Source of the DNA: Cloeon dipterum
Lineage: Eukaryota > Arthropoda > Insecta > Ephemeroptera > Baetidae
DNA length: 64,000 nucleotides
NCBI RefSeq assembly: GCF_949628265.1
Contig: NC_088787.1
Span: forward strand, 33,344,844 to 33,408,843
Reading direction: 5' to 3'
In this document: positions 13,401 to 24,258 of the stretch, piece by piece
How positions within the stretch are numbered: the first letter of the stretch is position 1
Layout of the letters: the number at the start of each line of letters is the position of its first letter
Position numbers and translations under genes: made by a program
The notes under the pieces: model-generated
The model's database searches: none
What the model was told of the DNA's origin: nothing
Seen by the model: only the letters and a program-made list of their open reading frames with translations

Positions 13401-14493
13401 TGAAATCAAATAATAAGGAATACCAAGTGAATATATTTTAAGTTATATGAAAAAATGTACTGGAAATATAATTAGGATAAAATAATAATTTTTCTCTTTA
13501 TTGCTTGGAGTGCCTTAAAATGGACAAAGAGAAATTTTGAAAATTAATTCATGCGGAATCTTCAGAAAATAAGCATTGAAATTTTCGTCATTTTTAAGGA
13601 CAACACCAGAAACTTGAGCATGAAAGAGGAACTATTTTCTTAAAGTTAAATCGTTACGCACTATTTTATTAATTGTGAAGGTCACCTCCAGACGGTGCTA
13701 CTCAAGTGATCAAAACTCATGGGATAATTAGACGCTTTTTCTAAATTTTTCTTCGAAACAAAGAGATCTAGCAAATTCTAAATATATAAATGGCTATACT
13801 CTACGCGGAAACTAATTTTCATAATTTTAGTATTAACTGACCATCCTAAATTATTTTTCTCCCAGAGTAATTATAGCCATTTTGTTAGTTTTTAATTAAT
13901 GAATTACCTCCGTGTGTATTTCTCTCTCTTTCTGGGTTTAAGATGGTCTTTTGTTAGTGTTATCACAAATATGTTTCGTTGTCGCGAATACAAATCGATA
14001 CTAATTTTTGTTTTATTCACTGAAGGGCCGCCAGGCGGCCTGAGCAACCTGCGTTGCATGTTGTGGCGAGCGAGCTCGGTGAGCATGCTACACGTGCGCC
14101 AGCAGCAATCAAGCGTGCGAGGTTTTTGATTTAAGTATTATCATAATTTTTGGGTGAACCGCCGTGAACTGCGTTGATTCATTTTAAGGGCGCAACCTCT
14201 GTCGTGCCGTGTAATTGTGTTTGATCCTGAATTGGGATGAGATGATGATTATAATAATTGTTGATTGTTAATTTGTTATTTCCACAAATAATAATATTAC
14301 TGTTTTAGTCAAATCGATTTGAAATGAATTAAGTACGCCAAATATACGGTATATTCAGAAATAATGCTTAAGTCTGAAAATTCAGCGCAAAGTCGATCTG
14401 TTACTTTTATAACCGAGTTTAAAGCTACGCGTTGGTTAACTAATTTAAATGATGTGTGTTTTTAGTTTGAAAACTGTGTTCCCTGCGACAGCG
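10477..14493. other. Intergenic region between paralogues A and B
   Basis: The region is AT-rich and has no recognisable exon. It contains an AATAAA at 10880-10885 that could end the paralogue A transcript, two adjacent inverted repeats at 11114-11183, and a GC-rich patch at 14026-14115. The patch gives an open frame after a weak acceptor but matches nothing I know. Confidence 0.5.
11114..11183. repeat. Two adjacent short inverted repeats (hairpins)
   Basis: The first is AAAGACC-t-GCGGT, a 7-nt loop, then ACCGC-GGTCTTT (11114-11145). The second is GCCCTTCAT, AATT, ATGAAAGGGC (11161-11183), with a one-base bulge. They are 15 nt apart in an intergenic region. They could be the remains of a small foldback element or a structured transcript; the sequence does not decide. 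Confidence 0.6.
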
Positions 14494-14935
14494 ATGTTTG
14501 AAAGACTAAATCTACGAAGCGGTCATAATGGAAATGAGACGTTCGGCAATGATGGAAATGGAAGAATCGAAGAAGGTACACGTATGCACTAAATAACTGC
14601 TAAAGAATCAAATAAGGGGCTGTAATTTCTGTCTAATTTTTCTGTGCTCACTTTCCATTTTAATAATTTTTGCGGATGTCATTACAGATGGGTTTGTTAA
14701 AGACGGAACACCAATCAATAACGCAGTAAGAATATAATAAATTGTTAGTTTCAACTGTTCAATTTGTTTTTTACTCTCTTTTATCCACAGAATCATATAA
14801 TGACGTCTCTAATACAAAAAACAAAGTGGCTGCCTTATTGCCTCACAATGATTGCGATTTTTGCCATTTTCCTGATGGTTATTGTGCGTGGTAAGTACTA
14901 CTTTTGAATTAAAAATTACCATACCCTCGAGTAAG

Positions 14936-14998
<63 letters not shown>

Positions 14999-16229
14999 CA
15001 TACTGAGAATGCTCTGAGGAAGAGATTATAATATTAAAACTTTCTTAAACATATATGAATCAATTAAATGAATTTTGAATTAACACACATATCTATGATA
15101 TATTTAAAATTAAAAAACTTAAAATTAAATGTGAAAATTTGGCTTAGCTTTTTTAAAGTTGATAATAATCAACATTGATTACTTAAGAAAATCGAGTTTT
15201 TCTAACATTTTAATGGAGTGGTTACAATCCAAATTTTTCATGCAAATCAATTTGTTTTATCTCTGCGGTGAGCCCTTTAATATTGCCTTCTGCGCAATGC
15301 AAAAGTATACACGAACCGACAAGTATTAACTTGGCCCACCAAAAAAACTAAACAAAATTTATTATTTTTCATATAACAAGCCTCCTTTTAAAGAACACGG
15401 TAGTTTGGCCTCTACTCAAGTAAACGTAGCAGGTAAAATTATGGAAAAATCAATTCAATCTTTTTAAATCCACCCATATGTTCTTTTAAATGAGTATGTT
15501 AGACTTTTGTAAGAGGAACATAATAAGTTTTGCTGTTTATCCATCTGATATTTTGTATTATTTTGTTTTATTTCAGATCAACCTTCACATGAAGCCATTA
15601 AAGAGAGCCAGTCCATCACTTTAAAAAAATGTGATGGAGTTGCTTCTTCAACCTCAAGTACAGAAGATTGGAAGGTATTTTTGTGTGTGTGTTTCCATTC
15701 TAACTAAAATATTTGCCCCGCAGTCCTCCTATGCAACTTCCAAAGTGTTTTTCTACGATGAAGTCAAACTTGATTTGGACGTACGTTATTCTAAACAAAT
15801 TATTTGCAACAGTCTAAAATACCACACTTCCATTAGGATCATCAAACATGCAAAATAGCAGAGAAGAATGAAATTCGCAACAAAGAGTGTAAACTTGCAG
15901 ATAGCGGCTTCATCATTTGCATTTACGGTACTGTCAAAGAGGGCAAAAATCGTGGAGTTTTTAATAAAAAGTCTGATTATTTCTCTGCAGTGAATGAGCT
16001 CCAGAACAGTTCTAAAGCAGATTTGATCGCGTTCATGAATAGATCGTCTGAAGTCTTCAGCTGCGACGGGAGAGGAGGATGCACTCGCAAGTGCTGCAAG
16101 AGCTGCTGTACCCGAAGCAAAGATGATGGAGCCTGGTGCAATTTTAGAAACTGCGATAGCGATAACAAATTGAACCATGGAGACAAATCTCCAGCATACA
16201 TGGTGACCTGCAAAACAAGCGAGAGATGA
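14494..16229 (+). CDS. Type II membrane protein with Cys cluster (paralogue B)
   Basis: Seven exons: 14494-14575, 14688-14725, 14791-14890, 15577-15674, 15724-15780, 15837-15927 and 15991-16229. They sum to 705 nt, or 234 residues, and all borders are GT-AG. There is no signal peptide. One hydrophobic span at about residues 53-72 (YCLTMIAIFAIFLMVIV) follows a basic QKTK, giving a predicted inside N-terminus. The outside part has a Ser/Thr-rich linker and a Tyr/Phe segment (VFFYDEVKLDLD). A Cys pair region follows, then from Cys180 C-x5-C-x3-CC-x2-CC-x9-C-x4-C, ending in a basic tail. The Cys cluster, the single span and the order of intron phases (1,0,1,0,0,1) match paralogue A once A's two extra phase-1 exons are removed, so a tandem duplication is the simplest reading. 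I do not recognise the family. A weak resemblance of the middle part to the start of a C-type lectin domain is only suggestive. Confidence 0.85.
14938..14996. repeat. (AT)n microsatellite
   Basis: About 28 TA units lie in the intron between exons 3 and 4 of paralogue B, some 50 nt after the splice donor. Length is expected to vary between individuals. Confidence 0.97.
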
Positions 16230-18487
16230 TCATGGCTAAGCCTGCATGCCTGCCTTCCGCAATGTTGCGTTATATTTTTAGCAAATAACATCTAATTTTT
16301 CTCCTACTGAATCATCAAATCTTTCCTCTATTTTATGTTTAAAACTGTATAAGAGCACTAATTTTCATCGAATGTGTGGTCTCCACAAAAAGTAAACTAA
16401 AATTTTATTGTTTTTGCAAGAAATTTTAAAAAACTACTAATTTCTACTTAATAACCTCGAAAAAATATTAAAACAATGAAATACAGAACGAGAAGATGAG
16501 CGTGCTTCACTCAATAAATTTGAGTTGGAGTCATTTGACAAATTGCTAAGTTCCAATCTTCCGTTGACCGTTCCGTGTGTGTTGATTTGCTAATCAAATA
16601 TAACGACAACATTTGATAAATATTTTGCGGAGCAGTTGTCACTAACACGACATGAAATTTAGAATACTTTAACCGCGATATAACATTTTAAACTATATTA
16701 CGTCACAACATTTTTAAGGACCTTATGTAGCATGTTTCTATTTGTATGAACATTCATTAGATAATAGTATCTCAAATATTAACCACAGGACATGACAGCG
16801 GTCGGAATTTGTTGGTTTACCACTATGTTTGCTGCATTTTATCATCTCGATTTATATGAAGTATGACGTTTGCACAATTTGCTAACTAGTACAAAATATA
16901 CTATATGCTATGGTCATTAATTTAATGACTGGATGAGATACAATCGATGATTTATAATTGCAAGATGTCTTAAAAGCTCAAGTTCTATCACATTCATCTG
17001 CTATTTATAATCGTGTTTGGGAGCAGGCGCTCCAGCAGATATGAGCATGGGCGCCTGACTGTGAGTCCCATATCCCCCAAAGCTTCACTCCAATTTAATT
17101 ATAAGGGAACAAAATGGGTTTTGTTTGAAAGTTATCTTTATTATGTTCTGCAGGAAAACTTGTAGAGCCATATATATCCAGACAAATTATCAAATAATGC
17201 AAAATGTTAACAATAAAACATTTTTGTAGCGAAAACTTTGTATTTTTACTCCACATTTACTCCCTTAAATATTATTTGCAAAGCGCTTTGCGCTTGCGTG
17301 TGTGTCGGTTCGTGGTTTTAGACGAAATATAGTCAGCAAAGTAGCAAAAGGGGCGCCGGAAAAATCGTGAAAAGTGGCCCTAGCACCGATCTCAGGGTGA
17401 GGTGCCCTGAAAAAGGTTGTCGAGTGGTAGGGCTCGACGAGACCTTTCATTCAAGACTTTGTGACTTTTAATCCATCAACCCGTAGAATTTTAACAAAAA
17501 TAATAACATTTTCGCCAGTGGCGAAGGCGAAAAAACCGTGAAAACCAAATTTAATTTTCTATTGGACGCAAAGAACCTCAAAATCGGTCTCCAAACCGGC
17601 GTCGGGCCTGCGTGTGCGATGGAACAGTAAAGATCACTATTATCTGGGTTCTGCGTGCGGTAAAAATTGCGAATTTTCAATTCTCATGTCATATCCTTAC
17701 GAGAAGGAAGTCCAAAAACCACGTTATCCCGAGGTGGATGTCATCTGCATTTCCATGAAGTGCGGCCCACAGCTGATTGATTATAATCAGCAAGGCTGTG
17801 AACTATTGCCTTTTTAAATTGCAACATTATTGTGTCTGTAAAAGAGAGGGCCATATTGCTGTGTCAGCGGCGATTGCCAGTAACTGCTCACAATGAATCA
17901 TAAGTGGCGCGCTTAATAACAGGAAACATAAAACTTGAGCAGCCTGATTCGATAGCTAGCATTCCATTTTGCTTCGAAGCCCCCGAAAAAAAAAAACAAC
18001 ATTCATTTGTTAACATAACTCGATCATTTTACTTTTGTTTTATTTTTATTTTATTTATAGCTAAAATAGAGATTGGACTTATTATTGAACAACAATATAA
18101 AGTTATGCACAAAGACAAGTAAATCATTGCAACCTAAATCATACTATTGTGCTAAATTATTAACAAGTGCGTAGTAAAGCGCTTCGTTTTCTCCCTATGT
18201 ATAATCGTCGAAAGCCGAGATGCTGGATGATTTTTTTAGATTATTGGATGCATGTTTATTATCATACTATGTCATAAATACATTAAAATGTATCCAAAGT
18301 CAAATACAAAGAATAATATGGAAATCATTTGAGAAAACAAGTGACCGCACGACCCTACCCTGACAAAGCTGAAGGGAGCCCAGACTATTAAAATTCATAA
18401 AGACATCTCACAAGTATTCACACATTAAACTCTTGCCATCACATACGCCTTGCAGAGAGAAGGAAACTGTGCCGCAGAGCAGTCGAT
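16230..18487. other. Intergenic region with a repeat-like stretch and an orphan open frame
   Basis: From about 17270 to 17610 the sequence changes texture and becomes GC-richer, with recurrent CGTGAAAA words, which suggests part of a dispersed repeat. An open frame at 17614-17817 ends in a protein-like Cys-containing segment (SACGKNCEFSILMSYPYEKE, later ICISMKCGPQLIDY) and a stop. It has no ATG and only a weak possible acceptor (17626), so it may be a relic or a missed last exon. The rest shows nothing. Confidence 0.35.
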
Positions 18488-19134
18488 CTATGCGGGTGGC
18501 ATATCTTTCACGGCACGAAAGTCAATCACATTATTTTTGTCGAGGTCAGTGCGTGCCGGCGGCTGCTGCAGCCGAGGATGCAGCGGGTCGTCGCCGCGGT
18601 GCACGCGCCCCAGCGTGATTCGTGTCATCGCGTAGTAGTCCGTCACTCCTGCGAGGCACATTTTGAAAAACAGGACTTAGTGGGCTGGCGCACTGATTGT
18701 GACAACCTGACTACATATATGAGAAGAGATTTTGTTTGTGCGGCGGCCTTGGATAAAGTGCAACGCCCTGTTCTGCACTCTTATCATCTTCTCCGTGTTA
18801 GTCTTTTGGTCGAGGGGTGCCAAGCTGGTGTCCCTATAAGAACAATAATTTCGGCTTGACGAGGGAGAGGATTCTTTTCACTCTGTGCGTACAGCTAGCC
18901 TCGCAGGTTGCTAGCAGCGAGAAGCCGAAAAGAGTTTGCGCCGCTTTCTTCTGCTGGACGTCGACGAGGTGGTTGTAGCGTAGGCACCTTGAGAAGGTGC
19001 ACGCCGAGCAGCCGTACTGCAGCGTCACGCCGCCGACGATGTAACGCGGGTTGCAGGGCGGGAGCGCTTGACTAACGTCCATCACCACGCATTTTTTTTG
19101 CTTTTTTTGCGTTCAGGTGCATGCTGTTGTTCAT
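18488..19134 (-). mobile_element. Decayed 3' part of a non-LTR retrotransposon (LINE, CR1/Jockey-like RT end)
   Basis: Reading the minus strand, conceptual pieces follow the order of a LINE reverse transcriptase C-terminus. First comes NNSMHLNAKKAK (19134 downward), like the N-x-MxLN-x-K motif. Next are YIVGGVTLQYG (the YLGV block, near 19045), RVKRILSLVKPKLL near 18860, and EKMIRVQNRALHFI near 18770 (the vQnRAlrfi block). The last is a tail at 18661-18488 with QPPARTDLDKN and VKDMPPA, which resembles the RxR/FF...WN.LP end of CR1 and Jockey elements. The pieces lie in different frames with in-frame stops, so this copy is dead. Codons are GC-rich compared with the flanks, as expected of inserted sequence. 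The clade is an inference from motif order only. Confidence 0.75.
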
Positions 19135-19261
19135 AATGTCTATTCGATGGTGCGAGACTCGTCAACCCACGCTTTAATTAAAACCCTTTTCGAGTTAATT
19201 CCTAACAAGCGAGGTTCGCATTCGCACGCAAGGTTAAAATACTACCGTGTTCGCACCAGGG

Positions 19262-20127
19262 TCCAGGGTACGCAAAAACCGCATTTTTCCGGCAAAAACA
19301 TTGCATTGCAAAACTGTTTTTTGCGGGATTACTGCAAATTTGCGCATTTTTTATTGGAGATAAAAATTCTCATGATAGATGACCAAAAGTATGGATTTTC
19401 ACAGAATCATTTGGGTTCAAATTTTGCAACTGCATGGGTTCTCATTTTGCGACTGTGTGGTATTTCAAAATGCGACTGTGAGGTTTAAAAATGACCAGCT
19501 AAATTCAACTGTGAGGTTTCAAAGTGACCGCCTGCGGTGAAATTCGACTGTGAGGTGTAACCAGCTGATTTTTTGCACATTGCGAAATTAGCGAAGCCTG
19601 TTCCAAAACCGATCTCCCACCCAATGCACTTTTTTTACCTAAAAATTACATTCCTCCTCAATTCCTAAAATACCTAAAATATAAACTTCAATTTAGAAAA
19701 AGCAACTGCGAAAATTTGTTAATTGTCGTCAATTTTATAGCACAAAACGCAACTTTTGTAGCTTGCCAGGGATCACCAATTTTGCAATGTGTAAAAAATA
19801 ACCATTGTTTTTTGCGTATAAAACCAGGGGGAAAATCCATAAAGTTTTCGGTTTTACTGCATTTTCCGAAAAGGTCACATTTCGCGTCAAAAGAGTAAGG
19901 AATTTTGGAAAATTATGATGACAGTTGACCTCCTATTGATAAAATTTTGGATTTTTTGCTGCTTTTCTAAAAATTCATTTTTTTTTGTTATCTAGCATCA
20001 TGAGAATATATCTTCATTAAAAATGCACGAATGTGATCCAAAGAAAAGCGGAAAATTTCAGAAAAAAACGCACAAATTGATTTTTTTTTGCAACGCAGTG
20101 TTTTTCCGGAAAAATGCGTTATTTTTA
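19262..20127. mobile_element. Foldback-type element with long inverted ends
   Basis: The left end (from about 19271, AACGCATTTTTCCGG-like with cGCAAAA words) matches the reverse complement of the right end (ending near 20127). The shared cores are CGCATTTTTCCGG, then ACA-TTGC-TTGCAAAA, then AATTTGCGCATTTTTT, and further in TTCTCATGAT...AGATgACCAAAA. The arms are therefore imperfect but extend over about 120-140 bp. The interior is low complexity and holds a degenerate repeat of GCGACTGTGAGGT-like units at 19424-19555. No transposase frame is visible, so it looks like a non-autonomous DNA element. Exact ends and a target duplication could not be fixed. Confidence 0.6.
19424..19556 (+). repeat. 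Degenerate tandem repeat inside the foldback element
   Basis: Five copies of a word like TTGCGACTGTGAGGTTT occur at roughly 19424, 19447, 19470, 19505 and 19543, spaced 23-38 bp. This kind of subterminal repeat is common in non-autonomous DNA transposons, where it can bind transposase. Confidence 0.6.
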
Positions 20128-20204
20128 GATCTGTGCAGTTTACAGCGTGTTACAAATAAGTTATGATTTACGATTTTTTAGTTATGCAGTCTTGAAAAAC
20201 ACAT

Positions 20205-20335
20205 GTGCCGGTTACAAGCCAGCCGTCAGCCGAGCCGACGAAATTTTGCCAGCCAGCCGCCGATGTCTGTATTGACGGCTCGGAGCCGGAAAGCCAGCCG
20301 CTGATGAAAATGTGGGCGGCTCAAATGATCTAGTC
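20205..20335. repeat. Short GC-rich imperfect repeat (AGCCAGCCG units)
   Basis: AGCCAGCCG-type units recur three times in 130 bp beside GCTCGGAGCCGG. A related CAGTCAGCCGCC...GCGGCACAGG stretch occurs near 24580-24610, so a small dispersed repeat is possible. Origin unknown. Confidence 0.35.
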
Positions 20336-20510
20336 ACATTTAATACCTCAAGGCCAGGAGTAACGATTCAAAGAGTTACAAATGTATTATGACAACCAAT
20401 ATTTATTATTCTGAGTAAAAAATAAAATTTAAAAGCTCATATAAACAAACATGGGGTCTAAAAGTGAACCGTAATTATTGGAACCACCTCCTCTTATAAA
20501 CGACATAAAA

Positions 20511-23251
20511 TTAGTTACTTGGGTTCTTCCTGGTGTAGAATAAAATGTAAGGAGAAAACGTTGCCGACTTAGCAGGTTGCAGCATCTCGCAAAACTCGAT
20601 TTCACTGAGCGCTCGAACGTGGTCGTCGTCGCACTCGAGCCACTGAGCTTGCGGTGTAATTTCCTCGGGCAAATTAATTTTGATGCCGCAACAGTCGGCC
20701 GCAGGACACGAGCCGTTCGCGGCCGCCGACGCTACCTTTTCCGGCTTTCTCAGGAATTTGCGAATGCCACCACCCCCTCCACTGGACGCAGAAGCCGGTG
20801 CCGTCGGGATCACTGGCGGTTGGCACTCTGAGTAATTCTGCTTGATTTCGGCCCGCACGTAAGCGACGTAATGTCCAGAGGCCATGGTGCTGCCCAGGTG
20901 CATGATTACTGCGTACAGCTGGTACGTGTGCTCTGGGTTTGGCTGCTCCTTTGGGCATGCATCGCAGAAGCACTCCAGCAACATTGGGGTCGGCATGTAG
21001 TCGTGGATTTTGCTCATGGAAAAAATCGAGCTGAAAATGCAATAATAATTGTTATATAACTGATTGGTTTTAATTAAATACAACATCTGATTATTAATTT
21101 GATTAATAAAAAATCGATTTACGCTCAACAGAAGCTTTAACTTACGAAAATAATTTTTACCAACAACTATATATATATAAATTTCAGTTTCAAATAGTTA
21201 ACTTTTAGGAATTTAAAATTAAGCCGTCATCAGAAATAACTAACAAACTTTCAAAAACAAAAGTGAATCTGTTGCAAAAAAAAAAACGAAACGAAACTAA
21301 CCTGGAATTTGTGCTAAATCTCTTGAGCTGGAGTGCAAGCAAGTTGGGAAGAGTTTCATAGCTGGTGCATCGGCGGACTTCGTTGTGATGTTTGCACACT
21401 TCACACCAGTACTTGTTTTGGCCATTTATGTTTTCGCTGCTGAGCAGCAAGGAACGATACAGTTGACTTGGGTTTTCCTTGGTTTCTGCGTCGTCCTTAG
21501 CCTCTCCACCTGGTACAGATTGATTTGTTCAAAAATCTAGTTTCCCAGTTACCAAGAAATAAATAATACCTTCATATCCGACTATCGGGACACAGATGTC
21601 GAGGAACTTCTCTTTTCTTTCGGTGAAACTTTCGCACTCCAAACAAATCGTTCTCAATAGTGTTGTACCTTCGAGCTGTTTGACAAAGTCTAGGTCGAGT
21701 TTCAATTTTGCCGCTTCAGGTGTTTTTATTAATTCTTCTTTCGCCTGAGACATTATTTTTTTTAACTATAAATACCAAGTAAACTTAAGTTATTCACCTC
21801 CTGTTTTGATTTATCCTTCTTCTTTTGTTTCCTAGTAATAGACAGTTTAAGCTGAGGCTTAGGACTTGGGGTAGCCGGCGTTTTCTTCTCCTCGACAGGC
21901 TTTGCGTTAAGTTTTGCCGAAGCGTCTCGAATGATGTCGAATAGGCAGACAAACAGCTCGTGAGCGTCGTGCTGTTGATGGCTCTCAAAAGTAGGATAAA
22001 GGTCTCTGAAATGGATATATTCAATTATTAAAATTTTGCGATCAATCTTCCTAAGTAACTATAGTTTTTCTCCTCTCCTAGCTACTTTAATGGACACTGG
22101 AAACTTGCAGACGTTTCCAAAGTAAGTTCCAGAACATTCAAATTCAATTTACTCTTTCTATATTGACTTTAATTAATTATTATAATTAAGAGACACATTT
22201 ATTTGATGTAATAATAAGATACTGTAAATTCTGACAACTGGCTGCGTGGGAAAGTCAGCAGGCAATCAGGTATAGACTTTTAACGGCATTATCAATCCAA
22301 AAATTGAACTTTGCTTTGCACATATTGAATACAATGACGTCATTCCTATGATATGTAAATTAATATCAGACACTGCTTTGAACCCTTTTGAGCAGCGGCA
22401 GAAATATTCAATGTTCATCCTCTCTGAATTATTATCGTAAACTTCCCACATACCTGAAGGACGAGAGGAACAAACTGGGCGCAAACGGCTGCTGCGTTTT
22501 GCTCTTGACGTCCTCATTGATCTTGAGCGTGGTGAACAAGTCGTGCAGTCTGGCGTAGGCGGCATGCACCTTCTCAGGTCTGCTGGCCAGGTCCAGGTCG
22601 GAGGCGGTCTGCTGGCCGAGCTCCTTCATCACATGGTGCATATTGTGCATGAAGTTGGGCGTGAACCTGAGCGTGTAGAGCACGCTGTTCAGGTAGCACG
22701 TGTTGCCCATGTTGCTCAGTGTGGCGATCGGAGACAAAGCCTTCACTGTCTTGCGACTTGGGCTCAAAACGCTGCTCGAACTAGACGAGCTGAAGTCGCT
22801 GTTTGAGAACTTTTGTTCAGTACCTTCCGCCCTGTAATGTAATATTATGCAATCAATAATTGAAAAACATAAAATAATATTAGGTTCTTTTAAAAAGAAA
22901 TTTTAGCGCCTGTTAAAATATTCCGTAAATCTGATTTTTTGCAGCCACTAATTATTGTAAATAAACGGTCGTGAAATAGACTTTAAGGAAGCAATTACAT
23001 TTAATTAAAACAATTTTAAATATTGACCTGCTGCTGAAGATGCTCAGCTTGGAGCCTGGCGTGAAGGCGGTGAAATTGGACATAGAGTCCATGGTTGGGC
23101 TGTGGGGTGGAGAAATTGGTTCTGTTTTCACTCGAGCCTTCAATTCTTCGTGGACTCTTATACGTTCACTGTTCAGGCTCAAGCAGAGACGTTTGCGCTT
23201 GAATGGCACGGGAGTTGCATCCCCAGAAGAGTCTCCAGGTAGCACTGTCAT
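20511..23251 (-). CDS. USP1: Ubiquitin-specific protease, USP1-like
   Basis: Coding exons on the minus strand: 23251-23028, 22831-22454, 22005-21798, 21744-21570, 21509-21302 and 21030-20511. They sum to 1713 nt, or 570 residues. USP1 is a cysteine protease that removes ubiquitin from FANCD2 and PCNA in the nucleus, with WDR48/UAF1 as activator in animals. The Cys box (NMGNTCYLNS, Cys about 120) is in exon 2 and SHQQHDAHELFVCLFD in exon 3. The zinc-finger CxxC pairs are RTICLECESFTERKEKF (exon 4) and WCEVCKHH (exon 5), the His box is ASGHYVAYV (His about 451), and the protein ends in SPYILFYTRK. The ICLECESFTER segment is what points to USP1 rather than another USP. The N-terminus has a basic KRKR and a proline-directed Ser/Thr stretch. 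At 570 residues it is shorter than the roughly 785-residue human protein, mainly because the regions before the zinc finger and after the His box are short. Exon 1 begins 11 nt after an acceptor (23263-23264), so a non-coding first exon must lie upstream. Confidence 0.92.
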
Positions 23252-24172
23252 ATTTCCCAGGCCTGCAAAGATAACGTTACAAAATTATTGAGAAATGTGG
23301 CAAAAATTTGGTGGGAAAGTTACATTTTGGTTGAAATATGTTAGTGCGAAATCAAAAGAAGTAAGATAATGAGTCACACGCGTAGTTACTGCACCATTGT
23401 GAATATTCTAATAAAAGATCTGCTGCGGAAATTTAACATATAGATTACGAGAGTGGCTTCCCTTATCGAGAGAATGCAATAGATAAAACGAGCCACTTGG
23501 GTTTGGGTTGATTTTCTGAGTCGACAGATAACGGGAGTCATATTATATAAATCTAAGCAATAATACAGTTTTTATAAGTCAAACTGATCGAAATATGGTA
23601 AAAAAATTCAATTTTATACCTGAACGCAAAAAGGTTGCTCTGGTTTTTCAAGTAGAACCATCAAAAGACCGCTAACGAAGATCTCACAATCAGCAGACGT
23701 GCACTTCCGATGGGGGAGTGAAATTTTTGTTTGGAAACTCGTATTCAATAAATGGGATCTCCTTTTACTGGGAATTCGACTTTTGAATCTGCTATAGTTG
23801 AAGTTTAATAGTCAAATCAACAACAAAAATTGATCTTGACAGGAAATTTTAGCAAACTCGACCACCACCTGCTCTGTTATTGTGTGCCTGCGTTGAGGTT
23901 TTGGTTTGTTTGCTTTTATTTTTCTATTGCTGCTACGGCTGGGAGAGCAAGAAGCACCAACATAACAGGTATGCTGCAGTTAGAATTTTATAATGGCAAC
24001 TGAATTTCAATGATTAGAGGGGAGGCCAAACTTCGCGAAAATATTCTGTTCAAATTTTTATGTAATTTTTTCTATTTCTATTAATTGTCAATTTACAAAA
24101 TGAAGCCAAACAGGAACGCTCATTTCAGGTACCGCGAATTTATAGTGTTTATTGACTATTGTTGGTCACCGC

Positions 24173-24244
24173 GGCCTGTTGGTCTAGGGGTATGATTCTC
24201 GCTTCGGGTGCGAGAGGTCCCGGGTTCAAATCCCGGACAGGCCC
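24173..24244 (+). tRNA. tRNA-Pro (anticodon CGG)
   Basis: A 72-nt cloverleaf is complete. The acceptor arm is GGCCTGT pairing with ACAGGCC, followed by discriminator C. The D arm sits in TGGTCTAGGGGTATGATT. The anticodon stem TCTCGC/GCGAGA encloses the loop TTCGGGT, with CGG as anticodon. The T arm is CCCGGGTTCAAATCCCGG. The internal A box (TGGTCTAGGGG) and B box (GGTTCAAATCC) for RNA polymerase III are intact. A TTTTTTG run from 24249 is the expected terminator. It is intronless, and CCA is not encoded, as usual in eukaryotes. Confidence 0.97.
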
Positions 24245-24248
24245 ATAC

Positions 24249-24258
24249 ATTTTTTTGT
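24249..24258 (+). terminator. RNA polymerase III oligo-T terminator of tRNA-Pro
   Basis: A run of six T starts within 10 nt of the tRNA 3' end, which is sufficient for Pol III release. Confidence 0.8.

Noticed and set aside
13899-14129. GC-rich frame after a possible acceptor at about 14025
   Set aside because: The acceptor is weak, the frame is short and arginine-rich, and no upstream exon fits. Noted only as a GC-rich patch.
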